DNA of 28,112 nucleotides from NCBI GenBank assembly GCA_905209865.1, contig CAJLUP010000012.1:1-28112 (forward strand). Reading direction: 5' to 3'. The number at the start of each line of letters is the position of its first letter. The stretch's first letter is position 1. This DNA is from an uncultured Lachnospiraceae bacterium (GTDB taxonomy: Bacteria > Bacillota > Clostridia > Lachnospirales > Lachnospiraceae). The position numbers and the translations under genes are program-made. Below, in pieces: positions 1-6,865 of this stretch. Below the pieces are notes generated by a model. It made no database searches. It was given only the letters and a program-made list of their open reading frames with translations, and had not been told where the DNA came from.

Positions 1-303
1 GCTGCCGTTGAATCGATCGTGAACGGAGACGATTTGTCAACAACAACGGGAAACGTCGCCTCAGGAGCATTAAAAGGTTCCGTTTCCGGAGCTGCCGGAA
101 CAGCCGCGTCAGAGGCGACGATGGCGGTTCTGGCAGCCGCACCTATTCCGTTAGCCGCAAAAGTTGTTATCGGGATCGGAGCGGGAATGTTTGCGGGCAG
201 CGTAGCCTCTGACGTTGTCAGCGATGTGTGCGATGGAGTCGGCGGTATTGTTTCCGGTATTGTAGACGGCATCGGAGATTTTTTCGGAAGTCTCTTCTTA
301 TAG
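1..303 (+). CDS. C-terminal part of a Gly/Ala-rich hydrophobic protein (5' truncated)
   Basis: The reading frame is open from the first base and ends at TAG 301-303. A GTG at 19 could be a start, but no ribosome binding site precedes it, so I treat this as the tail of a larger gene beginning outside the window. The visible 100 residues are rich in Gly, Ala, Ser and Val. A hydrophobic, membrane-capable segment (AAPIPLAAKVVIGIGAGMFAG) is followed by repeated G-x-V-x-x-G spacing and a hydrophobic C-terminus ending FFGSLFL. Gly-rich hydrophobic tails of this sort occur in secreted or polymorphic-toxin-like proteins and in pore-forming peptides, but nothing here identifies a family. Function unknown. 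No clear terminator follows in 304-392. Confidence 0.55.
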   Translation, partial: AAVESIVNGDDLSTTTGNVASGALKGSVSGAAGTAASEATMAVLAAAPIPLAAKVVIGIGAGMFAGSVASDVVSDVCDGVGGIVSGIVDGIGDFFGSLFL

Positions 304-392
304 GGAAATAGTGCCGGGAAAGCACAGGCTGAATATCCGAAAGGATGTAATTTAGGAATCACAGCGTATTACCCTGTGAACAGCTTGAGCAG

Positions 393-1133
393 TCAAAGGC
401 AGAAGGTGTAAGTGTCTTCAGTGGAGTGAGCGGGAGAAAACTGATATCCCAGTTCTTTAAATTCGCGGATATCTGAAATGTTTTCGATTTTCTCCTGTGC
501 CATCCAGCGAACCATTTCACCGCGGGCAATTTTTGCCTGTGTTCCTTTCACTTTTATTTTGCCGTCTGTTTCTTCGCCGAAAACACAGGTGACACAGGGG
601 ATATTTTTGTAGGGGAGGATCGCTTTACTGTATTCTGCAGAGGCAAGATTGACGCATGCAGTCATGCCTTCTAAGAGAAGCGTTCGGTATAATGCACCTC
701 CCCAGTATTCATAAAGATCTTTCCCTTCGGGAGTGCTCAGTTTTGCCTGCATTTCCAGGCGGTACGGAATGACTTTATCGGTCGGTTTTAAGACTCCATA
801 AAAACCGGATAAAATACGGAGATGGGACGTTACATAATCCCATTGGGCATCTGTAAAAACGGACGGTGCAATATGTTGGTATTGGATACCTTCATAGGCA
901 AGAAGCGCCGGTGTTGATGCCTGAGACGGGGAAAAAGAAAGAAGTCTTTGATGATTTTGTTCTGCAAGTTTATCACTGCATTTCCAAAGAGTTTTCAGTT
1001 CCTGTATAGTCTTGCTTTTTAAAATCCCATGAAGCACATCTGCCCGGTCAGAAAAGACCGGGACAGTGGCGTTACAGGGAAATTCATCTGTGACATTCAT
1101 CTTTTTCGCTGGTGAAATGATGATTTTCAGCAT
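393..1133 (-). CDS. yaaA: YaaA family peroxide stress protein (UPF0246/DUF328)
   Basis: 246 residues, the usual family length. Family blocks visible in order are the N-terminal ISPAKKM, LSGFYGVLKPTDKVIPYRLEM in the middle, NLASAEYSK, and the C-terminal VKGTQAKIARGEMVRW. In E. coli YaaA limits intracellular free iron and oxidative DNA damage during peroxide stress, and structural work on the family reports DNA binding; a cytosolic role is expected here. The ATG is preceded by GAGG about ten bases upstream. It lies 79 bp downstream of uraA on the same strand with no terminator between them, so co-transcription is possible. No defects seen. Confidence 0.93.
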   Translation of the reverse strand: MLKIIISPAKKMNVTDEFPCNATVPVFSDRADVLHGILKSKTIQELKTLWKCSDKLAEQNHQRLLSFSPSQASTPALLAYEGIQYQHIAPSVFTDAQWDYVTSHLRILSGFYGVLKPTDKVIPYRLEMQAKLSTPEGKDLYEYWGGALYRTLLLEGMTACVNLASAEYSKAILPYKNIPCVTCVFGEETDGKIKVKGTQAKIARGEMVRWMAQEKIENISDIREFKELGYQFSPAHSTEDTYTFCL

Positions 1134-1212
1134 GGTAATGATTCCTCTGTTTCTTTCTTTTTAAATTTTCTTTTTGTCAGTGCATTTTCGTGTATTTTCT
1201 GAATGAATCTGC

Positions 1213-2475
1213 TTAGTTGTTCTCTCTGTCGTTTGTAAGTTTGAGTTTATCAAAGACGAAGAACATCAATCCCATAATCATTCCGACAACACATGCAAGT
1301 ACCATACCTGTAAGCTGGATGCTTCCGAACTGTACTTTGATGCCGGATAATCCGGTTACGAAGATAATCGAAGTCATCGCCATATTTCTTGATCTTGAGT
1401 AGTCAACTTGAGAATCAACAAGAATACGGATACCTGACGTACCGATCATTCCGTATAGAAGAAATGAAATTCCGCCGATAACCGGTCCCGGGATCGTGCT
1501 GATCAGTGTTGTCATTTTTCCAATAAAGGAGCAGATGATCGACAGTACAGCGGCGCCTGCAATGACGTATACGCTGTAAACCTTTGTCATAGCCATAACG
1601 CCGATGTTTTCTCCGTATGTTGTTGTCGGTACAGAACCGATAAATCCGGAGATCATCGTGGAAAAATTATCGGCAAACAAGGAGCGATGCAGCCCGGGAT
1701 CTTTCAGAAGATCGCGGCCGACAATTTTACTTGTCACAATCTGATGTCCGATATGTTCGGAGGCAATGACAAGGATGACCGGAAGAATGATCACAATCGC
1801 TTCCCATTTAAATTTCGGTGTAGAGAAGTTCGGGAGTGCAAAAAATGACGCCGAAGCAACTTCACTGAAATCGACGATTCCGCATAAAAGGGCTGCGATA
1901 TATCCGGCAATGATCGCGATTAAGATCGGAATCACGGCAAAAAATTTGCGGAATAATACAGAGCCGAGGACTGCTGTTAAAAGAGTGACAAGGAATACAA
2001 TCACATTTTTAGGGTCGATGGACGCCTCTGTAAGACCTGCATTAGAAGCGGCAGTTCCGGCAAGTTCAAGACCGATCAGCGCGACAACCGGTCCCATTGC
2101 AGCGGGCGGGAGTACGACATCGATCCATTTGGAACCGAATTTGCGGATGATCAAGGCAAGGATACATCCTAAAAATCCGACAGCAACAAATCCGCCGAGA
2201 GCATAACTGTAACCCCATTTTTCAATTACAATTCCTGCAGGCGCCAGAAATGCGAAGCTGGAACCGAGGTAAGCCGGCGCTTTCCCCTTTGTGATAAGAA
2301 TGAACAATAATGTTCCGATTCCGTTCATAAATAAAACAACGGCAGGATTCAGTCCGAATACGAACGGAACGAGTACGGATGCGCCGAACATGGCAAACAT
2401 GTGCTGGATGCTTAACGGCACGAGCAGTTTAAAAGGTACTTTTTCTTCTACTTGGATGATTCTTTTGTTTTCCAA
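1213..2475 (-). CDS. uraA: Uracil/xanthine permease of the NCS2 (NAT) family
   Basis: A 420-residue inner-membrane transporter that brings in uracil (possibly xanthine) with protons. Most of the length is hydrophobic, consistent with the 14-segment NCS2 fold. The two regions holding the UraA substrate-binding glutamates are present: SEHIGHQ (around residue 240) and the NAT signature YGENIGVMAMTK (around 290). The start codon is TTG at 2475, chosen because AGGAGG sits eight bases upstream and the protein then begins MENKRIIQVEEKVPF as in close relatives. Uracil is more likely than xanthine because the signature carries E-N rather than Q-N, but family-level specificity is not certain. A candidate promoter lies at 2526-2557, and a terminator-like hairpin lies further upstream at 2591-2631. 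Confidence 0.93.
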   Translation of the reverse strand: MENKRIIQVEEKVPFKLLVPLSIQHMFAMFGASVLVPFVFGLNPAVVLFMNGIGTLLFILITKGKAPAYLGSSFAFLAPAGIVIEKWGYSYALGGFVAVGFLGCILALIIRKFGSKWIDVVLPPAAMGPVVALIGLELAGTAASNAGLTEASIDPKNVIVFLVTLLTAVLGSVLFRKFFAVIPILIAIIAGYIAALLCGIVDFSEVASASFFALPNFSTPKFKWEAIVIILPVILVIASEHIGHQIVTSKIVGRDLLKDPGLHRSLFADNFSTMISGFIGSVPTTTYGENIGVMAMTKVYSVYVIAGAAVLSIICSFIGKMTTLISTIPGPVIGGISFLLYGMIGTSGIRILVDSQVDYSRSRNMAMTSIIFVTGLSGIKVQFGSIQLTGMVLACVVGMIMGLMFFVFDKLKLTNDRENN

Positions 2476-2525
2476 AGTTAGATCCTCCTCATTTTCATCT
2501 TTCTCATATATTTTTTTAATAATCT

Positions 2526-2557
2526 TTTACATTTTATCATAGTAAAGGGAATGCTGT
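2526..2557 (-). promoter_or_regulatory. Candidate promoter for uraA
   Basis: On the minus strand ATGACA (-35-like) is followed after 18 bases by TAAAAT (-10-like), placing a start site some 40 bases before the AGGAGG of uraA. A TATAAT a little upstream has no good -35. No purine riboswitch or PyrR-type loop was recognised in the leader. Confidence 0.4.
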
Positions 2558-2590
2558 CATTATAAATTTAGTGCCAGATCGCTGTTTGGG

Positions 2591-2631
2591 TATAAAAAGG
2601 ACTGTGACATGAATCGGTTCACTTCACAGTC
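2591..2631 (-). terminator. Intrinsic-terminator-like hairpin upstream of uraA
   Basis: GACTGTGA pairs with TCACAGTC, with a second inner stem TGAA/TTCA around a TCGG-type loop. On the minus strand it is followed by CCTTTTTATA, the normal form of a Rho-independent terminator. No minus-strand gene is recognisable upstream of it, so it either ends an unseen transcript or acts as an attenuator in a long uraA leader. Confidence 0.6.
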
Positions 2632-2976
2632 TGGTGTATGGGCTTTTTCAATATACGCATCTGAAAAGTGCGGGATTTTTTCTTTTGTTCGGAATCATTT
2701 TGTGTAGAATCAGTATACGAAAAAGGGTTGTTCTACAGTACAATTCGTACAAAACAAAAGAAAATAATGGGTGAAAATACACAAAAAAATAATAAAACAA
2801 AAAGAACATATGTTTGCAAAAGAGCGTTGAAAACAGGACTGAGTTATAGTATAATAGCAAGAAATAAAAGGCTTGTAGGTAGGTGGAATAATCTGAATGG
2901 TGATAAATTTATGGGACCGAGATAACGAAAAACATATAACTTGAAAATCAATAAGAGAAGAAAGCAGAGAGGCGAA
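2632..2976. other. Gene-free, AT-rich region between uraA and maf
   Basis: Reading frames exist here on both strands, but they are A/T-driven, lack ribosome binding sites and resemble no protein I know. The stretch contains the maf promoter (2827-2855) and a LexA-like palindrome GAACATATGTTT at 2804-2815. A TATACT on the minus strand (2713-2718) has no convincing -35. No structured RNA was recognised. Confidence 0.5.
2827..2855 (+). promoter_or_regulatory. Sigma-A-type promoter of maf
   Basis: TTGAAA, a 17-base spacer and TATAAT, a near-consensus vegetative promoter. It gives a leader of about 115 bases before the maf start. The palindrome GAACATATGTTT ends 11 bases upstream of the -35. Confidence 0.75.
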
Positions 2977-3618
2977 ATGCAGATAAAGAAAAGAATTATC
3001 CTTGGATCGGCATCTCCGAGAAGGCGGGAATTACTTGAGCAAATCGGAATTTCATTTGAAGTGAGAGTCAGTGACAGGGAGGAAGTTTATCATAGTCGGG
3101 AACCGGAAGCAATCGTGAAAGAGCTTGCGCTTGCAAAGGCGGAAAATGTTGCGGAAGATTTACAGGAAAAGAAAGATTTGCCGCAGGAAACAGGACGAGA
3201 AGGAAAGAATGAATTGAGGAATACGATCGTGATCGGTGCAGATACGATCGTTGTATCGGACGGAAGTATTTTAGGGAAGCCGAAAGATGAAGCGGATGCC
3301 GTCCGTATGATTCAAAACCTGCAGGGAAGAAGTCATAAAGTATATACAGGTGTAGCAATTTTGGATTTTGACAAAGAGGGGAAGAGAGCATCGGTTGTTC
3401 ATGCGGTTGAAACGGAAGTTTTCGTCTGTAAAATGAGTGAAGAAGAGATCCGCGAATATGCGGCAACCGGGGAACCTCTTGACAAAGCCGGAGGGTACGG
3501 CATACAGGGGAGATTTGCGGCTTATATCGAACGGATCGACGGAGATTATTATAACGTAGTCGGACTTCCGGTATCATATGTGCATCAGCAGCTTAAGCAA
3601 ATAGAGCGTGAAAATTAA
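2977..3618 (+). CDS. maf: Maf family nucleotide pyrophosphatase
   Basis: Maf proteins hydrolyse non-canonical or pyrimidine nucleoside triphosphates (dTTP, UTP and modified forms) to monophosphates, acting as house-cleaning enzymes and affecting septation. Motifs seen: SASPRRRELLEQIG at the N-terminus (phosphate-binding), IGADTIV with the catalytic aspartate, GRSHKVYTG, and GGYGIQG near the C-terminus. Start at ATG 2977 because GAGAGG lies just upstream; an in-frame TTG at 2941 would add 12 Lys/Arg-rich residues with no ribosome binding site. The protein is 213 residues, about 20 longer than usual, owing to a charged insertion (roughly LQEKKDLPQETGREGKNE) before the IGADT motif. The extra stretch looks like a surface loop. 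It has its own promoter. Confidence 0.93.
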   Translation: MQIKKRIILGSASPRRRELLEQIGISFEVRVSDREEVYHSREPEAIVKELALAKAENVAEDLQEKKDLPQETGREGKNELRNTIVIGADTIVVSDGSILGKPKDEADAVRMIQNLQGRSHKVYTGVAILDFDKEGKRASVVHAVETEVFVCKMSEEEIREYAATGEPLDKAGGYGIQGRFAAYIERIDGDYYNVVGLPVSYVHQQLKQIEREN

Positions 3619-3674
3619 GGCGTTATGAGATGAGTTTTACAGAAATGCGAATGCAGCCTGTTTCTTCAAATTTC

Positions 3675-3703
3675 TTGACATTTTTTGTCAAAGAGGTTAT
3701 CAT
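3675..3703 (+). promoter_or_regulatory. Promoter of the thiT transcript, with overlapping inverted repeat
   Basis: TTGACA, 17 bases, TATCAT, directly upstream of the TPP riboswitch. The -35 is one arm of a perfect inverted repeat TTGACA-N5-TGTCAA (3675-3691), which might be an operator or chance. Confidence 0.75.
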
Positions 3704-3735
3704 AGAGTCGGTCAAAAAATTACATATGGATTGAT

Positions 3736-3822
3736 GACAAGGGGAGCTTGTGTACAGGCTGAGAGGAAGTTGGAAACTTCGACCCATAACCTGATTTGGA
3801 TAATGCCAACGTAGGGATTATG
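3736..3822 (+). promoter_or_regulatory. TPP riboswitch (THI element)
   Basis: The conserved thiamine pyrophosphate aptamer is almost fully canonical: GGGG then AGGCTGAGAGGA (pyrimidine-sensing arm), GACCCATAACCTGAT, GGATAATGCCAACG and the closing TAGGGA. It sits between the promoter at 3675 and thiT. No intrinsic terminator follows. Instead ACCTTTTGTT (3837-3846) can pair over ten positions, two of them G-U, with AACAGGAGGT (3858-3867), which contains the thiT ribosome binding site. Switching is therefore probably translational. Confidence 0.97.
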
Positions 3823-3836
3823 TTATGAGTGTTTAT

Positions 3837-3867
3837 ACCTTTTGTTTTCAATCTGAGAACAGGAGGT
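3837..3867 (+). promoter_or_regulatory. Ribosome-binding-site sequestering hairpin of the TPP switch
   Basis: ACCTTTTGTT pairs with AACAGGAGGT around an 11-base loop, hiding the thiT Shine-Dalgarno. The competing segment ACAAGGGG (3737-3744), part of the aptamer's 5' side, can pair with CCTTTTGT (3838-3845) through eight positions and would release the AGGAGG when TPP is absent. Deduced by complementarity only. Confidence 0.6.
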
Positions 3868-3873
3868 TTTTTT

Positions 3874-4539
3874 ATGTTTGATTTACTTGTAAATGCAGAA
3901 GGCGGACTGACAACTGCGGGATATGTTGTCACGGTATCTGTAGGGGTCGTACTTTTTTTGGCGGCAGTATTTTTCGCAGGAAAGAGATCTGAGCGTAAGA
4001 AAATGACAACGAAGCAGCTTGTGTTCTGTGCGGTTGCAATGGCGCTGGCTTTTGTTACATCTTATGTGAAGATTTTCCAGATGCCGTGGGGTGGAAGTGT
4101 GACCTTGTGCAGCATGCTCTTTATTGTACTTGTGGCAAACTGGTACGGTGTCGGAACGGGAGTTTTAGTAGGACTTGCTTATGGAATTCTTCAGTTTATT
4201 CAGGAGCCATATGTCCTTTCCTTCTTTCAGGTATGCTGTGATTATATTCTTGCTTTTGCAGCGCTTGGCGTGGCAGGATTTTTTGCAAAGAAGAAGCATG
4301 GTCTGATCAAAGGGTATATTGTGGCAGTTTTGGCTAGAGGAGCATTTCATGCATTGGGCGGATATTTGTACTGGATGGACTATATGCCGGATAATTTCCC
4401 GAAATCATTGACGGCGATCTATCCGATAGCATATAACTACAGTTTTCTTTTGGCAGAAGCAATCATCACGCTCGTGATTATCTGTATCCCTGCTGTGGCG
4501 AAAGGGCTTGGCAAGGTGAAACAGATCGCGGCAGAATAG
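3874..4539 (+). CDS. thiT: ThiT, substrate-binding (S) component of the energy-coupling-factor thiamine transporter
   Basis: ThiT binds thiamine in the membrane and works with a shared ECF module (EcfA, EcfA', EcfT), which is not in this window. The 221-residue length matches the family. There are about six hydrophobic segments after a short N-terminus. Family features seen are MALAFVTSYVKIFQMPWGGSVT (the A/S-helix region and the conserved PWGGSVT segment), GLAYGILQFIQEP, and the HALGGYLYWMDYMP loop with aromatic residues typical of the thiamine site. Start at ATG 3874 because AGGAGG lies seven bases upstream; an upstream start at 3829 would run through the sequestering hairpin. Controlled by the TPP riboswitch, so made when thiamine is scarce. 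Confidence 0.95.
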   Translation: MFDLLVNAEGGLTTAGYVVTVSVGVVLFLAAVFFAGKRSERKKMTTKQLVFCAVAMALAFVTSYVKIFQMPWGGSVTLCSMLFIVLVANWYGVGTGVLVGLAYGILQFIQEPYVLSFFQVCCDYILAFAALGVAGFFAKKKHGLIKGYIVAVLARGAFHALGGYLYWMDYMPDNFPKSLTAIYPIAYNYSFLLAEAIITLVIICIPAVAKGLGKVKQIAAE

Positions 4540-4557
4540 AATAAAATCCACATGAGT

Positions 4558-4611
4558 AACGATAACAGGCGGTTCGGAAACAGTTAAATTTCCGAATCGC
4601 CTGTTATCGTT
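4558..4611 (+). repeat. Long inverted repeat (23-base arms) after thiT
   Basis: Two 23-base arms (4558-4580 and 4589-4611) are complementary except for one G-U pair, with an eight-base loop. It begins 18 bases after the thiT stop and may end that transcript, but neither strand has a proper run of T after it. An alternative is an attenuator or structural element for the downstream regulator genes, since a TATAAT starts at 4617, six bases beyond the repeat. Confidence 0.7.
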
Positions 4612-4640
4612 TGTGGTATAATGACTAATGATTGCACGCA

Positions 4641-4675
4641 GTGAAGTCCAAGCCGCTAAATCGGCTGACCGTCAC
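4641..4675 (+). promoter_or_regulatory. Structured 5' leader hairpin upstream of the two-component system
   Basis: GTGA-GTC-AGCCG pairs with CGGCT-GAC-TCAC around a CTAAAT loop, giving 12 base pairs interrupted by one- and two-base bulges. It lies 120 bases before the response regulator start, in its probable leader RNA. It matches no riboswitch class that I recognise. Confidence 0.4.
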
Positions 4676-4796
4676 AAGAAGCGATGGATTATATCACAGA
4701 ATCTTATAAGAAAAATTTAAGAATTATATCGAGGTTTTTTTAACAGGGAAAGTGTATTGTTTATATCAGATAAAGGAAAATGCAGAGGTGAGAAAA

Positions 4797-5516
4797 ATGG
4801 GAGAAGACATGAATACCGGAGAGGTTGTTATGGTTGTGGACGATAACAAGGAAATTGTATATTCAATCAGTGAACTTTTGAAATATGAGGGATACCGTGT
4901 GCTTCAGGCGTATGACGGAATGGAAGCGCTGAACATGCTTGAGAAAAATCCCGTAGATCTGATTTTGCTTGATGTGATGATGCCGCGGTTGAATGGACTG
5001 TCGGCTCTTATGAAGCTTCGTGAGAAATACAGAATCCCGGTTATCATCCTTTCGGCGAAGACGGAGGAAAGTGATAAAGTATCAGGACTTGTTCTTGGCG
5101 CAGATGATTATGTGGAAAAACCGTATAATCCGGCGGAATTAATGGCGCGTGTGAAAGCGCATCTGAGGAGATACCGCGCGTGGGGAGGAGAACTTCCGAA
5201 GGAGAACGAAGATCAGATTGTAAACGGGGGACTTGTACTTGACAAGAAGCAGAGAATTGTCCTTGTGGAAGGGGAGGAAGTGAGGCTGACTGCTACAGAG
5301 TACAAAATATTAGAACTTTTAATGGAACATCCGGGACAGGTGTTTTCTTCGGAACAGATCTATGAAAATGTCTGGCAGGAATCGGCAAATTATACAGTGG
5401 AAAATACAGTAATGGTTCATATCAGACATATACGGGAGAAAATTGAAATTGATGCAAAGAAACCAAGATATGTAAAGGTGGTGTGGGGTATTGGATACAA
5501 AATGGAAAAATATTAA
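4797..5516 (+). CDS. OmpR/PhoB-type response regulator (VanR-like)
   Basis: A 239-residue transcription regulator. The N-terminal receiver has the acidic pocket VVDDNKE, the phosphorylated aspartate at about residue 59 in LLDVMMP, the conserved Thr/Ser region (ILSAKTE) and the lysine in YVEKPYNP. The C-terminal half is a winged helix (LTATEYKILELLMEHPGQVFS ... VHIRHIREKIE ... VWGIGYKME). Start at ATG 4797, with GAGGTG six bases upstream; a GTG at 4752 would add 15 residues with no support. The last 26 bases overlap the kinase gene, so the pair is translationally coupled. The layout resembles VanR/VanS pairs, but no vancomycin-resistance gene follows, and the target genes and signal are unknown. 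Confidence 0.95.
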   Translation: MGEDMNTGEVVMVVDDNKEIVYSISELLKYEGYRVLQAYDGMEALNMLEKNPVDLILLDVMMPRLNGLSALMKLREKYRIPVIILSAKTEESDKVSGLVLGADDYVEKPYNPAELMARVKAHLRRYRAWGGELPKENEDQIVNGGLVLDKKQRIVLVEGEEVRLTATEYKILELLMEHPGQVFSSEQIYENVWQESANYTVENTVMVHIRHIREKIEIDAKKPRYVKVVWGIGYKMEKY

Positions 5517-6789
5517 GTTAAAAGCGAAAGGATTTTTAGACAAATGCTGGATGAGCAGTACCGGAATTGCAGTGAAACTGTTCTGCCTTGTACTGGCGGG
5601 ATTCGGAGTGGCATTTTGGTACAGCATTGTAGCGTATCGCACATATCATCCTACCGGAGAATCACTGTTTTTCGGAATCTTGGGAAATGTGTTGTTCGGC
5701 GCAGGACAGATGCTCCTGACTGCGTTTCTTATTACAAGAAAATTTCGTGAATGGAATCCGGGTGAGAAGGATGCCTATGTGAAATGGCAAAACAGGTGGA
5801 AAAGCCGGTTGCGTAAATTACAGTGGATTGGCGGGACTGCGCTTATTGTTGCGCTTTGGTATATGTCATATTTGATGAACGGCGGAATGTATATGGGCGG
5901 CGGATGGTCGTACAATTATGCGTCAGGGTATGTCATGATCTTATCCGTGATCGTTCAGTTTATGATCAGCGAAACAGTGATGAATCATTTTAAGAAGAAA
6001 CAGTTGGATATGATCATGTGTAATCTTGATGAAATAAATCAAAACAGAATCAAAGAAGCGCTGGAGATTGAGAGAAAAAGTCTGGAGAAAGTATCGCGGA
6101 GCGATCAGCTCAGAGTAGATCTTATTACAAATGTTTCCCATGATCTGAAAACTCCGCTGACTTCGATGGTTGGTTATATTGAACTGATCAAGAGAGAAGA
6201 ATTAAGTGATGTTGTCCGTGATTATGTAGATGTGATTTCAGAACGTGCAGAGAAGTTAAAAGAAATGATCAACAGTTTGTTTAATCTGGCAAAGGCGAGC
6301 AGCGGCAATGTAGAACTGCATTTGGAGCCTTTTGAAGTGAATCGGATGATCGAACAGATCTTTGCAGATATGGATGACAGGATCAGGGAAAGTCATTTAG
6401 AATTTGTCACCGATCTGACAAAAGAAGATACGAGTCTTATATCAGATAATTCCTATTTTTACAGGATCTGTCAGAATCTGATTGAAAATGCGCTGAAATA
6501 TTCGGCGAATGGGACGCGTGTTTTTGTAAAGACGAAGCTTTTGCAGTTGGATGGAAAAGAGGAAGTTTGTTTGGAGGTAACAAATACGTCAGGATATCCG
6601 ATGGATTTTACAAAAGAAGATATTATTGAAAGATTTGCACGTGGAGATAAGGCTCGTTCAGGAGACGGAAACGGACTGGGATTGGCGATCGTAAGTACTT
6701 ATGCAAAGGCGCTCGGAGGAGAATTTGATATATTGATCGATTGCGATCAGTTTAAAGCCTGTTTGAAATTCCCGAAAACGATATCATAA
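5491..6789 (+). CDS. Membrane sensor histidine kinase (VanS-like), partner of the preceding regulator
   Basis: A 432-residue kinase. Four hydrophobic segments are visible at roughly residues 25-48, 58-82, 112-129 and 145-163, with a short extracytoplasmic Gly-rich loop (GGMYMGGGW) between the third and fourth. There is no large sensor domain. A coiled linker leads to the dimerisation domain with phospho-acceptor His217 in NVSHDLKTPLTSM. The ATPase domain shows the N box (QNLIENALKYS) and G box (GDGNGLGLAIVSTYAKALGG). The start is TTG 5491, inside the end of the regulator gene: an in-frame stop lies just upstream, and the next possible starts are internal. A few-loop sensor suggests it detects membrane stress or a lipid-soluble ligand (inference). 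Confidence 0.93.
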   Translation: MDTKWKNIKLKAKGFLDKCWMSSTGIAVKLFCLVLAGFGVAFWYSIVAYRTYHPTGESLFFGILGNVLFGAGQMLLTAFLITRKFREWNPGEKDAYVKWQNRWKSRLRKLQWIGGTALIVALWYMSYLMNGGMYMGGGWSYNYASGYVMILSVIVQFMISETVMNHFKKKQLDMIMCNLDEINQNRIKEALEIERKSLEKVSRSDQLRVDLITNVSHDLKTPLTSMVGYIELIKREELSDVVRDYVDVISERAEKLKEMINSLFNLAKASSGNVELHLEPFEVNRMIEQIFADMDDRIRESHLEFVTDLTKEDTSLISDNSYFYRICQNLIENALKYSANGTRVFVKTKLLQLDGKEEVCLEVTNTSGYPMDFTKEDIIERFARGDKARSGDGNGLGLAIVSTYAKALGGEFDILIDCDQFKACLKFPKTIS

Positions 6790-6821
6790 TATTGACTGAC
6801 AGGCAGAAATGTGCAGTAAAT

Positions 6822-6862
6822 AAAAAATTACCCGAATCATCATAGGAATCGGGTAATTTTTT
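6822..6862. terminator. Bidirectional intrinsic terminator between convergent genes
   Basis: AAAAAATTACCCGA pairs with TCGGGTAATTTTTT around a 13-base loop. A-run and T-run flanks let it serve the kinase on the plus strand and the MATE gene ending at 6866 on the minus strand. Confidence 0.9.
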
Positions 6863-6865
6863 ATT

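Noticed and set aside
2648..2860. 70-residue Phe/Leu/Tyr-rich minus-strand frame before the orphan terminator
   Set aside because: Starts with TTG without a ribosome binding site. Composition follows AT-rich DNA. The terminator at 2591-2631 is more economically explained as a leader or small-RNA end.
2668..2925. 85-residue plus-strand frame upstream of maf
   Set aside because: Low-complexity, A/T-driven sequence spanning the maf promoter. No ribosome binding site and no similarity recognised.
4617..4622. TATAAT after the long inverted repeat, as a promoter of the two-component system
   Set aside because: No acceptable -35 lies 16-18 bases upstream (that position is inside the repeat). Kept as a remark only.
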